DNA of 64,000 nucleotides, taken from assembly GCA_021399445.1 (NCBI GenBank), contig JAJTUQ010000002.1, positions 8,146,762-8,210,761 on the forward strand. The letters are read 5' to 3'. Under the pieces are notes generated by a model, which was not told the origin of the DNA, did no database searches, and saw only the letters and a program-made list of their open reading frames with translations. A program made the translations under genes and the position numbers. Each line of letters starts with the position of its first letter. Position 1 is the stretch's first letter. This DNA comes from Xylogone sp. PMI_703 (taxonomy: Eukaryota; Ascomycota; Leotiomycetes). This document shows, in pieces, positions 23,378 through 35,880 of the stretch.

Positions 23378-24001
23378 TGTCATGACCTCGCAGGGTTGTA
23401 ACAAGTGAACTAAGTATAGGGCTTTTATAGTCGTCGCCTTAGTTAAATAAGTATAAGTTAAGACAGCTATCAAGGACTTGGTTATAGTATCGCTAGTACT
23501 ATCGTATTACTAGTACTAACGAAAGGATAGTACAAGTTCAATATTAATATTATAAAGAGGGTTGTATAAGCTAAAGGATAGTATTATCGAAATTATAGTA
23601 TTAACCCTTTGGTTGTACTAGCTAGGTGGTAATACTATCGGGAAAATAGTACTACCTTTCCGTTTGTGCTAACTATTTGTTTATATGTGCAAAAGGCTAG
23701 TATTAGTAAATAAGTAAGTATGTGACAAATAAGACTGGATAAGATTCCTTGGATCCAGGACTAGATAAGATCTTTTGGATCCAGGACTATAGGGGTTTAG
23801 GCAGATTTAGTCATTAATACATATTATATAAGTAGATAGTTTTACAGTAGATAAAAGTTTTGTGTTTAACTTAATTAATTTATAGTATATTTACATTTTA
23901 TAGTAATTATCTTAAAATTGTTGTAAAGTTATTCTCTTGCCTTTTACCTTTATTTATTATTTGAGTAATAGATAACTTTAAACCTTTGTAAGAATGTTAT
24001 A
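23378..24001 (+). repeat. Gypsy-2 5' LTR
   Basis: 624 bp, TGTCATGACC...GAATGTTATA. Same length and order as the 3' LTR at 30112-30735. It contains a short internal duplication around the GGATCCAGGACTAGATAAGAT motif near 23740-23790. Confidence 0.85.
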
Positions 24002-25098
24002 CTTTGAGTACTTAGAAACTCGAAGGTATTATGGCTGGAGATTCATCTTTACAACAAAATTCTTAAGCCCTTGAGGTTAACTTTAACTTGATGACTAACT
24101 TCATCGAAAGAAAGTTAGACTTAGGAAAAATCGAAAGCTTTAAAGAAAATAGGTTTAAGCTAAAACTTTTTAAGTTCTGAACTTATTTATATTTGAACTT
24201 GTATAAAGATAAGTTTCAAAATGACTTTTAATGAATCATATGGCTACTCACTTACCTGGAAAGAGAAACGTTACAATGGGCCCTGCCATATGTAAAGAAC
24301 TTCGAGAACTTTACCGAAAAAGATGAAGGAAAATGGCAAGATATTACTAACTTATTCACATCCTTCAAGAGCTTTGAGGAAGAAATGGAAAAAGTCTTCA
24401 GGGATCTTCATGAGACAGACAGGACAGAACAGCAATTACATACCTTAAAACAGATTAGTTTTACTTCTGCCTATAACATTAAGTTCTGACAACTAAATAA
24501 TATGATCAGTTAAGAGGACAGAGTATTAATGTTCTGGTATCGCCAGGGGTTGAAGGAATCTGTTAAGGACGAATTGGTTTGTATTAAACCTTGCTTAGAT
24601 ACATTAGTTAAGCAGATGAGGGAGGCCGAGAAGATTGACAATTTTCAATACGAATGACATATGGAAAAGAAAAGAAGAATTCTTTATTCTTTATAGACAA
24701 ATAAACAAAAAAACTACGTTAATGATCAAGGAGATCTGATAGACCTCGATAAGATTACAGGAGGAAGAAGACAAGGCCCAAAGAACTGTAATAAAGAATT
24801 ACTTAAAAGAAAAAACAGGTATAACCTAACTCCTGAATAATACAAAGAAAGGAAAGAAAAGAAACTCTGCTACAAGTGTGGACAAGCCAGACATATTGCC
24901 TAAGAATATAGTAATAAGGACAAAGGAAAGCCAAAGGAGGCTAAGACAGTGTCCATGGTGTCCTCGGCTGAAGATAACGAATTTTATAGTTTAAGTAATA
25001 CTCCGTTAATAGATTAGAACGACTCTGATGAACTACTGGAAGATCTTAAGGATTAGACAATGAATTAGATCTTATGAGTTTTTCTAATAGAAGACTTC

Positions 25099-25347
25099 AT
25101 GGAAGAAGTTTATTATGAAGTAAAAAGCTGGACATTTTCAGGAGTTTTTTCTTTTATTATAAATGAGCTAAATATATTAATGTCTGCTGTAGAGGAAGTA
25201 GAACGACAGAGCTTAGAAACTGTTAACTCTGATAACTTCTCTCCAGAAGAATATTGGGATATTACTGATCTGCTGGATCCTTTCCTCTTAGGACAAATTG
25301 AAGGAGAACTAATGATCTATGAAGAATTTCAAGATGGATTTTACTAA
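25099..25347 (+). pseudogene. Gypsy-2 gag/linker fragment, longest surviving open stretch
   Basis: An 82-codon open stretch downstream of the gag knuckle: acidic, with EVERQSLETVNSDNFSPEEY and DLLDPFLLGQIEGE. It lies in the interval between nucleocapsid and protease of Gypsy-2. No domain recognised; it is part of the retrotransposon and not a separate gene. Confidence 0.5.
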
Positions 25348-28300
25348 GTTAGAATCGAAATAGATATCAGTGAATCAGTGTTTAGTACTATATTATAAGA
25401 CTCTCCGAAAGGAAAGGAACATGTTAGGATTTTATCAGTGTATTCTTTATACATAATACTTAAGGTATTAGAACTTAACTAAAGAATGGTAGAAGAATTT
25501 TTTCGGAAAGTTTTTTAAGGTTCTGAACTTTTTAATTATGTAAAGTGAGAAGATTTTATTGTTTAACCTTATTAAACAAATGAGTTATAAGTAGGTAAAA
25601 AAATAATATTAGTTAGAATAATTCTTTATTTTGATGGAAGTTATATAAAAACCTAGAGACTAGTTAAAAGAAATATTCTTTGGGATATGTTACTCTAGCG
25701 AGATAGGTTTTTTTAGTACAGAATATAGAAATTAAAAATTATAGTTAAAGTTGTATAGTCTAACTTCGAAAAAATCATTATTAGTGGATTGTATTATGAT
25801 GACCTAGTACTTTACTTTTTAGGAGAAAATATATGGCTATCCTGATAAGACTTTTATGCTTAGGTTGTATATTATGAAGACTAAGAGAAGATGTATTAAG
25901 TTAAGAAAAAAATATGTTGAGAAACAATTTTCTATATAAAACATCAAGAATAAAGTTATAATTATAAGATAAATTATTATTATAAGTTTAACGACGAATG
26001 GATACTCCTTAAAAGGTATGTCGATAATTTATTCAACCTGAGAAAGTCTAGAACAAGGAAAATATTATCTCAGATGACTCGAAAAGAAGAATTTAATACA
26101 GAATTCGTATCAGACGTATTTATGACAGGGGAAGGAGAAACTATTTGGTTAGATGTTAAGTTTAGTAATAGAAGTCTTAGAGCTTTAGTAGATTCAGGAA
26201 ATTAGATTAACTTAATCTTGTCATGAGTTATTAGGATAATAGACATATAGACTAAAGTCTATAATTAGCTTTTATAAATAGTCGATGACTTGTTAACAAA
26301 AGAAGGAATGTTTGTCAGAACTAAACCTTTTATCATAAGGATTAGAAACTATTAAGAACAAATTTAGTTTAAGGTTTTCTTTTTTGGAAAAGAAAATATT
26401 ATTCTGGGACAACCTTAATTAGAATTTTATGACTTAAATGTTAACTGGAAAATAAAGAAATTGATATTTAAATGTTATTATAGTATTGGATCAAAGGAAT
26501 GGTCTACACAAGATGTTTTTGTTGTCGAACTTACTCAGGATGACCTTTAGAATAAATTAAACACTCTCCTGGAAAAATACTAAGACTGTTGTAAGTTGTT
26601 CATTTTACAACTGAAAGATGTAGCTTTATCTTTACATAAAGAATAGGACTACGAAATTATTCTTTAAGAAAGTATAACCCCTTCATATAAGCTTATTTAT
26701 GGAACGAATTTTGCCAGAGATAAAATCCTGAGAAAGTAATTAAATGAACAGACTATGAAGAGCTTTTACAAAAAGTTAAGTTTTTTGTGAAAAGTGTTAT
26801 TAATATAAATACTAAAATCAGATGACCTTAAGGGAAGACTATATGGAGATTACAGAAATTTAAATAGTAAGACCATAAAAAACAGATATCTATTATTTTG
26901 TATTGATAATATATGAGATATACTTATTAGAGTAAAATATTTTACAAAATTAGATTTTGCTATAGAATTCAACTTGATAAAGATCAAAAAAAGACATAAG
27001 TAATATGTTGTTATTTGAACTAAATATAAATTTTATGAACTATTGGTCATACTTTTTGGTCTGACGAATATACTGGTAATTATACAGAAAATGAGTAATA
27101 CAATTTTGAGACTGTATTTAGATCACTTTATAGTAATGTATTTGGATGATATTTTAATTTATTTCAAGATGTTAGAAGAACACAGATAATATGTCTGTAT
27201 TGTACTTAAAGCATTAATTGATAACGACATGAAGTATAAGCTGGCTAAGTGTTAATTCAATATAACAGAAGTAAAATTTTTAAGTAAAATAGTTTTAAAC
27301 AAAGAATTTTGAATAGATCCGGAGAAAGTAAAAACTATCAGAGAATAGCTTATTCTAAAGATAGTCAAGAAAATCTAACAGTTTAACAGACTTGTTAATT
27401 ATTATAGATGTTATATAATAGTTTACTCGAAGATAATTAGTCTGTTGACAGAATTAACGAAGAAAGATATACCCTTTGTTTGGGAAGAAAGACAGGAGAG
27501 AGTCTTCCAAGAAGTTAAAGATCAGTTCGACGAAGACTGAATATTAGTTTATGCTGATCCCGAAAAATTATATTTACTGGAAACAGACACTTTAAGTAAG
27601 ACATTAAGTAAAGTCTTGTCACAAAGGGATAACAAAGGACGTTAAAGACTGGTGGCTTTCTATTCTCAAAAGTTTATTTTAGTAGAGTTAAACTATAATA
27701 TCTACAAAAAAGAACTTTTAGTTATTGTAGATTATTGTAAGTACTGAAAAGTTTACTTATGTGATGTTAAATATTTATTCGAGATTTTATTGGACTACAA
27801 GAATTTAATAATTTTTATGATTACTAAAAATCTTAATAATAGACAAATGTATTAGTACGAAACGTTAACATAATACGATTTCAGGATTTGTTATGTCCAA
27901 GGAACAGAAAATACTAAAGCTAATGTTTTAAGTAAACGATTAAACTATATAGAAAGAAGTTTTAAACAAGAATTTATTATGTTTAAAAAGGAAGATAATA
28001 CTTTATACTTTAATTATGTATAAGTATTAGTGGTTATGTAAGTTATTGACGAAGAATAGTTAAAAAGGATTAAGTTAATTATTGTAGAAAAAAAAGAAAT
28101 CTCTAAAAATCTCGAGGTTAGTTAACTCGAAGATCAAGAATTTTCAGACATTTGGCTAAAAGATGAGAAAGTATTCATCTTATTAGTAATTGCCCAGGAG
28201 TTTATAAAGGAATAACATGAATTACTTATATATGGTTATTAAGGAATCACAAAAACTAAGAATAGGTTATAACGGAAATTCTTTATCTTTAAACTTTAGT

Positions 28301-29459
28301 AAGAAATCATTAAAGTCGTTAATAACTGTAACGTTTGTCATAAGACTAAAACATCAAGGAAAAAGTCTGTAAAATAATTAATATTTCTTCAGATACTAGA
28401 AAAGCCTTAGACTTTTATTTCGTAGGATTTTATTACAAGATTACTTCTGTCGAGAAGTGTTAATGGACTAGATAAAGATTATTATGACTTAATCTTTACT
28501 ATAGTCAATAGACTTACGAAATACTTTATTATGTTGTTATGGAAGGAAATATGGACAGTTGAGGATTTAGCGGAAATTATGATTTTCAGGGTTATAATAG
28601 ACTATAATATTTTAGCAGAAATTATTTCGGACAAAAATAAGCTTTTTACGTCGAAATTCTGGGAAATAATCTATAAGAAATTAAATATTAAAAAAAAAAT
28701 CGTTATAAAGGGATAAGTTTAGACAGATAGTCAAATTGAGTAAATAAACCAAATCATAAAAGTTTATTTTTGTTGTTACATAGATTATAAACAGTCAAAT
28801 TAGAAAGATTTCTTATTAATAGTGTAATTAGTATATAATAATACAAAGAGTGAAATTACTAAAGTTATTTTTTTTTTATGAATTATGGTTATAAAGTCTA
28901 AACTTACTTTATAAAAGTGAAGGTAAGAAACATTTTTAAGACGGTTGAACAACAAGCAGATGAATTAGAAAAAATTCATAATTACTTAAAGTACGATATC
29001 AAATTTATACAAGAATACATGAAGAAATATTATGATCAAAAGTATAGTATAAAACCTAAGTTTGAAGAAGGAGATAAAGTTTATATTATTTGTAGATTTA
29101 TTAAAATGACAAGATCGAGTAATAAATTAGACTGGAAAAAGATTAGACTATACAAAATCAAAAAGAAATTAAGAAATCTGATATATAAATTAGAACTCTT
29201 TAATATTATATGAATATACTTAGTATTTTATGTAATTATATTAAAAAAAGTATTACTAAGATCATTATTAGCTCCAGATTTAGAATTAGAATGGGATCTA
29301 AATATGGAATGAGAAGTAGAAAAAATCTTAGATGATAAGTTAGTAAGAAACAAGAAACAATACTTGGTTAGATGGAAAGAATAAGAAGAATATGGATAGT
29401 TAGATACCTGGGAACCAGAGAAGTATCTTATTAATTCTAATGAGTTCCTGGAGAAGTAC

Positions 29460-30021
29460 AAACTGGCGAAGTAAGTTAGGATGGATCGAATAGAACATTA
29501 GCATAAACAGTGAAATCAGTGTCAGAGGGGAAGGTTTCGGAAAAGTTAGCCTTGGCCTGATGAGTAGTTTTTGTTTATTATAATGCCTTGTCTTTCTTTT
29601 GCTTTTGTTTGCTTTTCTTCTTTTCCTCCTTAACATCTAACTTATCCAGAGAATGAAGACTGTAACGAACCATTTTAGCCTTATGTTTGTCGAACAGATA
29701 TTATTATTTTCGTAAGTAAAGAATCTTTATCATGGCGTTTTCTTCTTTTTCTTTCAATTTCTTATATTGCTTATTAATAGCTTTTTAACCCTTAGTTAAG
29801 GTAGCCTTTATATTACAATTAGTACGTTTTTTTCAAACATACTTTGTACAACGAAATGACTTGTTAAAGTTAATCAAACACTTGTGACTCTTAGTTTTGC
29901 AAAAAGAACAGGGAATCATTTCGTCGTCAACGTTATCAAGATAACGAGTTAGACGAATGTGTTTATAATCTTTCCTCGACCTTTTGGTGTCTGTAGATTC
30001 AAGTTGACGCTTTAGGGGCAT
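29460..30021 (-). pseudogene. Antisense cysteine-rich ORF in Gypsy-2, between pol and 3' LTR
   Basis: On the minus strand, opposite to gag-pol, a real ATG at 30021 opens MPLKRQLESTDTKRSRKD, then LTRYLDNVDDEMIPCSFCKT and KSHKCLINFNKSFRCTK. This is a Cys cluster of pattern C-x2-C-x5-H-x-C-x10-C, stopped at 29833. Beyond the stop the same strand keeps coding-like sequence: INKQYKKLKEKEENAM, a probable coiled coil, then LRRKRRKANKSKRK. Stops and shifts are consistent with RIP. The frame ends close to the chromodomain 3' end. The family is not recognised with certainty; it resembles short fungal proteins that combine a CxxC/C-rich motif with a coiled coil. It probably encoded an accessory protein expressed from the 3' LTR side; this is inference. 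Confidence 0.55.
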
Positions 30022-30111
30022 GATGGGAAGGAAAGAAAGTTTGAATTGTTGTAAGGTTTTTTATGTCTTAGTTATAAGCTTTGGGACAAAGCTAAGCTAG
30101 GAAGGGGATAG

Positions 30112-30735
30112 TGTTACGACCCTGTAGGGTTGTAATAAGTGAATTAAGTATAGAGTCTCTATAGTCGTCGTTTTAGTTAAATAAGTATAAGTTAAGATAG
30201 TTATCAGGGACTTGGTTATAGTATCATTAGTATTATTATATTATTAGTATTAGCGAAAGGATAGTACAAGTTTAACATTAATACTATAAAGAGGGTTGTA
30301 CAAACTAAAGGATAGTATTATCGAAATTATAATACTAATTTTTTAGTTATACTAGTTAAGTAGTAATATTATTAGGAAAATAGTATTATCTTTTCGTTTG
30401 TGTTAACTATTTACTTGTACGTACAAAAGACTAATACTAACAAATAAGTGAGTATATGACAAATAAGACCGGATAGGATTCTTTGGATCCAGGATTGGAT
30501 GGGATTCCTTGGATCCAGGACTATAAGGGTTTAGGCGGATCCAGTCATTAATATATACTATATAAGTAGATAGTTTTATAGTAGATAAGAGCCTTATGCT
30601 TAACTTAATTGATTTACAGCATATCTGCATTTTATAGTAATTATTCTAAAACCGTCGTGAAGTTATTCTCTTGCCTTTTACCTTTATCTATCATTTGAGT
30701 GATAGATAACCCTAAACCCTTGTAGGAACGTTACA
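30112..30735 (+). repeat. Gypsy-2 3' LTR
   Basis: 624 bp, TGTTACGACC...GAACGTTACA. Preceded by the purine-rich AGGAAGGGGATAG, a likely polypurine tract. Confidence 0.9.
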
Positions 30736-32215
30736 AACATTTGAGAAGATAAACACTGATTATTTTATATATAAATACTTTATTAATATCTTTAGTAAAG
30801 CAAATTAGTAAGAATAGTTTAAATTAATGAGACTTTATTTTAAGGAAGAATTACTAAAATTTGTACTAAATAAGATAATTACAGAATATGCCTAGATTCA
30901 GAGAACCTTATCATTGATCAATATCTTTATTATATTAACAAGTATGAAAACACTTAAGATTATTATTAAAAGTATAATAAAACAACTAAAGAGCTTGAAG
31001 ATAAAAGATAGACTATAAAGTAAATTAAAGGATAATATATAAAATATTAAAAAACAAAAGAAATATGAAATTATGTTTATAAAAGTTTTATATATAATTT
31101 TAATTTATATTAATATTATAGATAATAAACTGATTTACGATAAGTCTGAAGTTTAATTAATATAAATAAAATTATATTCTAAGTATAATAAGTTATTATT
31201 TTATGTTATTTGAAGTGAAATAGTTTAACTCATCTTATTCAAGTTAAAGTAAGGTATAATAATCGAAGAGGAATAGATCTAAGTATAAGAGTTAAGAAAG
31301 AAAGTTGTGAAAATAATCCTTAAACTCAAGAATAACTTTAATATAAAGTAAATATTTGAATTCTTTTTTACAAAATTCCTAGAAAAATATTTAATAGTTA
31401 TAACTATGATTGATATATAATTAACACTTGAAATCGTGGACAAGATCAACATTCTCCAAAGATATGAAGAGAAGGTCATTAACTTGACAGTACTTATTAC
31501 TCAAGATAAGAGAACATGAAGATTATAGAATAAAGAGAACAAAAGTTCAAGTTAATAAAATAGACATAAAAATAGTTTACTTAACTAGAAGGAAGTCAAA
31601 TGTTATTTATGTAATAAAAATCATTTTATCAAATATTATAAATTTAAACATAATATAAGAAAATACATTCTTGGCCTTAAATCTAAGAATAATAAATCAT
31701 AATATTCTCGGAAAATAATAAAGAAGAATAAAGACAAAAGTTATCATAAAGAAAATAAGTTAAAATAACATTCTTATAGTCATATTACTGGTCATTTTTC
31801 TGAATATGACTTAATATCAAAAACAGAGTTAAGCTCTGATAACTTATCTGAAGAGGAAGACAAAGTTATAAGAGTATCAAAGAAAATAATATATAAGGTT
31901 AAACTTTCTGTCTAGATTATAAATACTGATATTTCTTCATATGACTAATAACTTTTAATTCTTTAAACAACGAATAATTGATATTAAATGTTACAGAATA
32001 AAGGTTAAAGATAAAAGATTATATGTATAAAAAAAGAAGATTATTAAAATGAAGTTAAAAGATAAAAGTATTATATTATTGTTTGATATTTTATTTATTC
32101 TGAATCTTAAGGCTAATTTACTTTTAGTTAACATATTTGTGAAAAAGGTTTTGATAACTTTTTTGATTTATATATAATATATTTTATTCAAAAGAATCAA
32201 AAGAATTAATATATT

Positions 32216-32430
32216 ATGAAAGAGAGAGGTGCTAAGAGGTGTTGGGGTAGTATATACAGTAATACAATACAACTGACCAATCAGAAGGCAAGGTCTGGTA
32301 GAATAAGAGTAAAGGTGGTTGAATGTTGTACGGTTGTAAGAACCGTGCTCTATATACTATGTACAGGTCACATGATACGCCGCACGTACACGTGCTACGC
32401 ACGTGCCGTATAATGTTTTCCCTACCACAT
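32216..32430. mobile_element. GC-richer insertion at the Copia-1 B / Gypsy-2 B junction
   Basis: About 215 bp of visibly balanced composition between two AT-extreme blocks: GAGAGAGGTGCTAAGAGG...TATAATGTTTTCCCTACCACAT. It is not homologous to either flanking element and not RIP-mutated. The right end, reversed (ATGTGGTAGGGAAAAC), resembles the left end of the insertion at 21621 (TTGTGGTAGGGAAAC). It may be a solo LTR or MITE. A 65-codon frame across it is not considered a gene. Confidence 0.5.
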
Positions 32431-33993
32431 TATTTTATAAGTTTTTTTCTTGATATTTTAGCTTTATAACAAATATTATAATTATTAATGACTTTAGTAA
32501 CTTCTTACTAAAGTTTAAGGATAAAGAATTTTCGTTGTAATTTATTCTTGGTCTTAATGACTCTTTGATGATTATATATAAGTAATTCATGTTATTCTTT
32601 CATAAACTCTTAGATAATTACTAATAAGACAAATATTCTCCTGTCTTTTAGCCAAATGCCTGGAAATTCTTAATCCTTGAGTTAACTAGCCTCGGGATCC
32701 TTAGAGATTTCTTTTTCTTTTATAATAATTAACTTAATCTTTTTTAGCCATTCTTCGTTAATAACTTATATAATTATTAATATTTATATATAATTAAGGT
32801 ATAAAATGATATTTTCTTTTTTAAATATAATAAATTCTTGTTTAAAACTTCTTTTTATGTAGTCTGGTCATTTACTTAAAACATTAACTTTAACATTCTC
32901 TAATCCTTGGATATAGTAAATCCTGAAATCATATTATGTTAATGTTTTATATTAATGTATTTGTTTATTGTTGAGATTTTTAGTAATCATAAAAGTTGTT
33001 AAATTCTTATAGTTTAATAAAATCTTGAATAAATATTTAGTATTACATAAATAAACTTTTTAATATTTATAATAATCTATAATAACCAAGAGTTTTTTTT
33101 TGTAGATATTATAGTTTAACTTTACTAAAATAAATTTCTGAAAGTAAAAAGTTATTAACTTTTAACATCTTTTGTTATCTTTTTATAATAAGACTCTATT
33201 TAATGTTTTACCTGAGATATCTGTTTCTAGTAAGTATAATTTCTCAGGATCAGTATAAACTAATATTCAGTCTTTATCAAACTGATCTTTGACCTCTTGG
33301 AAAACTCTTTCTTACTTCTTTTCCTAAACAAAAGGTATATCTTTCTTTGTTAATTCTGTTAATAAGCTAATTATCTTTGAGTAAACTATTATATAATGTT
33401 TATAATAATTAATAAGTTCATTAAACTACTGGACTTCTTTGACTATTCTTGGAATAAGTTATTTTTTAATAGTTTTCACTTTTTCTAGGTTTATTCGGAA
33501 TCCTTTGTCTAAAACTATTTTACTTAGAAATTTTACTTTTATTATATTAAATTAATATTTAGTCAACTTATATTTTATGTTATTATTAATCAATGTTTTA
33601 AGTATAATATAAATATATTATTTATGTTTTTTTAATATCTTAAAATAAATCAAGATATTATCTAAATATATTATTATAAAATAATCTAAATATAGTCTCA
33701 AAATTATATTACTTATTTTTTATATAATTATTAATGTATTTGTTAAACTAAAAAATATAACTAATAATTCATAAAGTTTATATTTAATTCGAATAACAGT
33801 ATACTACTCATATCCCTCCTTAATCCTTATTAAGTTGAATCTTGTAACAAAGTCTAATTTTGTGAAATATTTAATTCTAATAAACATATCTTGTATATTA
33901 TTAATATAAAGTAATAAATATCTGTTTTTTATAGTTTTACTGTTTAAATTTCTGTAATCTCTATATAATCTTTTTTTGAGGTTATCTAGTTTT
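32431..33993 (-). mobile_element. Gypsy-2 copy B, right part (reverse transcriptase to integrase), RIP-mutated
   Basis: Reverse complement is collinear with about 26820-28370 of the full-length Gypsy-2. It runs from the sequence after the TAGATAACC block (reverse transcriptase) down to the integrase zinc-finger region (KTK..RKK), where it is truncated at 32431. The left (5') part of the same copy resumes at 42297; Gypsy-1 sits between them. Confidence 0.85.
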
Positions 33994-34227
33994 TATTAGA
34001 GAATAGACATCCCGGGGTAGTCAACAGCGAATCACAGATAAGACAAAAAGTGTGTACAAATATCTCTTATATATTCCATAAACTAAATCTTGTTCCTTAT
34101 ATCGTTAAACTTAAGCTTTACTTTATACTGTATAATAATCACATAAATGTCTTAAACAAGGTCCCTTTGCTAGGACTACATTCCCCCTTAGTAAACATAA
34201 CACTCCCTTTATACCTAGCCCTTAACA
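33994..34227 (-). repeat. Gypsy-1 3' LTR (minus-strand element)
   Basis: 234 bp. The counterpart of 42063-42296 but far more mutated, with mainly G-to-A changes on the plus strand. Preceded by GTTTT, one half of the target duplication. Confidence 0.9.
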
Positions 34228-34743
34228 TTTATCCCTCCTCCCTAAAGCTCTTGTCCTCAAGAACTAAACATAAAAACTTTACATTCAGTTCCTTTGTATG
34301 ACATATAGTTCTATGGTATAATACTACAAGAACAATGTATATAAACTTTAGCTAATAACCTTTGTCTCTCTTTCTCTAATAAGATTCCAGTTATAATGTC
34401 CCTTTATATCTTCTGGTTATCCTGCAAGGACCAGGCCATTAGTATATTAATGACATATGGCTCAACTGTTACTCTTTGTTCTTATACATAAGAGTAAACT
34501 TCTTTTATGTACACCAAGACAATGGATTTCTTGATTTGGACAATAACCTTATGACATAATATACATTTTACTATTATTCTAAATTAACAGATCAAAAATT
34601 CAATAATCCCTTTTCGTGATCTAGCTAGCCCTAGTGATTTACTGATTATATATATTAGATCACTAATTATTTAACTTACTTATAAATACTTCTAATTCTT
34701 TCTCTTCTCTCTCTTTTCTACTTTGTCTTTAATATCTTTATCT

Positions 34744-35880
34744 ATGGCAGAAATAAATATTCCCCTTTCTTTTTATAATCTTCCTCTTACCTTTTTATAG
34801 TATTAAATATTATATCTGTTCTCTTTCGAATTATTTCTTTTACTTTCTCTTTAAATTATCAATAATTTAATAAGTTTTTACCTTTCGTTTCCCTTTTAAA
34901 TTATTATTAAACTTTCCTGACTTTCTTTACCCAATTTAACTTTAATCTTAAGATTTTTCATTCTGTAAATATTTCTCCTTTCTTAACTTTAGTTTTATAC
35001 TGACATATTAATAACATAATAACTACCCCTTTTACTTTGAGAAATCTCAGACTAGTCATTATTCCCCTTTTATGCCTATACTGTCTCAAATATACCAAAC
35101 ATTTGACTAAAACTCTTAACCTAATTTACAAAAAAGTCGCTGAATTTATTAAGTATAAAACTTATACCACGAAATATAAGAACTGTCTTTGTATCTTTAA
35201 AAAGTTTTATGTATATACAAATATATTAATAACCCTCTCTGATCACACTGTTTGTCACCCTTGCTTTTAGCTTGAATTAGATACAAAGTAAACTTCTTTC
35301 ACTAAGTGTATAAAGTTGTTTATTAAGTACTGTGCCTGGCGTGATACCTGGGTATAGATCTTAGAGGACAGTATAACTATCAGACACTCCCTGGATGAGT
35401 TTGTTCATTTTATTAAAACTTTTATCGATATATATTATATAACTATAAATTCGTCTGTTCTATATACTTTTTTCTTCTAGCTAACGTTTATAGAACTAAA
35501 TAAATAATGATAATCTTTGGTTATCCTCTGAAAATAATAATAATAAAGATGACTAAGCCTCTATTCTTAAACGTTATTACACTAAGACTGTACTAACTCC
35601 TCGTAATAAATCTTCTTCTCCTCTTGCTCCAGATCTTTTAACTATTGTTATAAGTACGACTTCTACTAGTCCTACAAGTACTCCTGCCAACATAGCAAGA
35701 GGCCCTGTCGCCTTTAGTACATCTTCTGTTATATCTGTGTCTGATGTCTCCTTTCCTCTCCTAGGAGGTGATGACGACTCTGATCCTCTTGTTAATAGCT
35801 TAAGTAGTTCATAAAGTAATATCAGTGATAGTAACTCTCTCTTCGCTCTAGTTACCCCTTTTTGTAAGTATTACTATAAA
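34744..35880 (+). pseudogene. Antisense accessory ORF in Gypsy-1, Cys-rich then Ser/Thr-rich
   Basis: Plus strand, opposite to gag-pol of this element, between the chromodomain and the 3' LTR. ATG 34744 opens MAEINIPLSFYNLPLTF with stops of CAG/CAA origin. From 35037 another frame has CLYCLKYTKH, then KNCLCIFKKFYV and DHTVCHPCF: several Cys pairs plus Tyr codons that could be RIP-altered Cys codons. Some 40 codons on it reads FIKYCAWRDTW and HSLDEFVHFIKTF. After a frame change near 35505 it becomes Ser/Thr/Pro-rich (LTPRNKSSSPLAPD, SFPLLGGDDDSDPL). Low stop density and conserved composition suggest a former protein of over 300 residues. Family not recognised. Confidence 0.5.

Larger units (their letters stand above)
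23378..30735 (+). mobile_element. Gypsy-2: full-length chromovirus-type LTR retrotransposon, RIP-inactivated
   Basis: Two 624-bp LTRs bound a 6.1-kb interior. The target duplication is AATAT on the left and AACAT on the right, one C-to-T apart, and Copia-1 copy B reads on across it. Order of remnants: gag from ATG 24031 with knuckle CYKCGQARHIA near 24870; protease (LRALVDSGN) near 26180; reverse transcriptase (TKLDFAI, YLDDILIYF near 27135); RNase H near 27570-27950; integrase with zinc finger (NNCNVCHKTK near 28320); and a C-terminal chromodomain (KKQYLVRWKE, WEPEKYL near 29355-29430). This is the Ty3/Gypsy chromovirus order. Many stops of the TAG/TAA/TGA-from-Gln/Trp/Arg kind make it dead. 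An antisense frame lies between chromodomain and 3' LTR. Confidence 0.9.
23001..32215 (+). mobile_element. Copia-1 copy B, split by Gypsy-2 and truncated
   Basis: Internal sequence 23001-23377 matches the leader of the intact Copia. The element resumes at 30736/30741 with ACATTTGAGAAG and the gag start, now GATAAACACTGAT instead of ATGGACACCGAT. It continues through gag, zinc knuckle (CYLCNKNHFIKYYK) and protease region to about 32215, where homology ends mid-polyprotein. Full of RIP-type stops. The 7.36-kb Gypsy-2 lies between the two parts. Confidence 0.85.

Noticed and set aside
32216..32413. 65-codon open frame in the GC-richer island
   Set aside because: No domain; the island is better explained as a short insertion without coding capacity.
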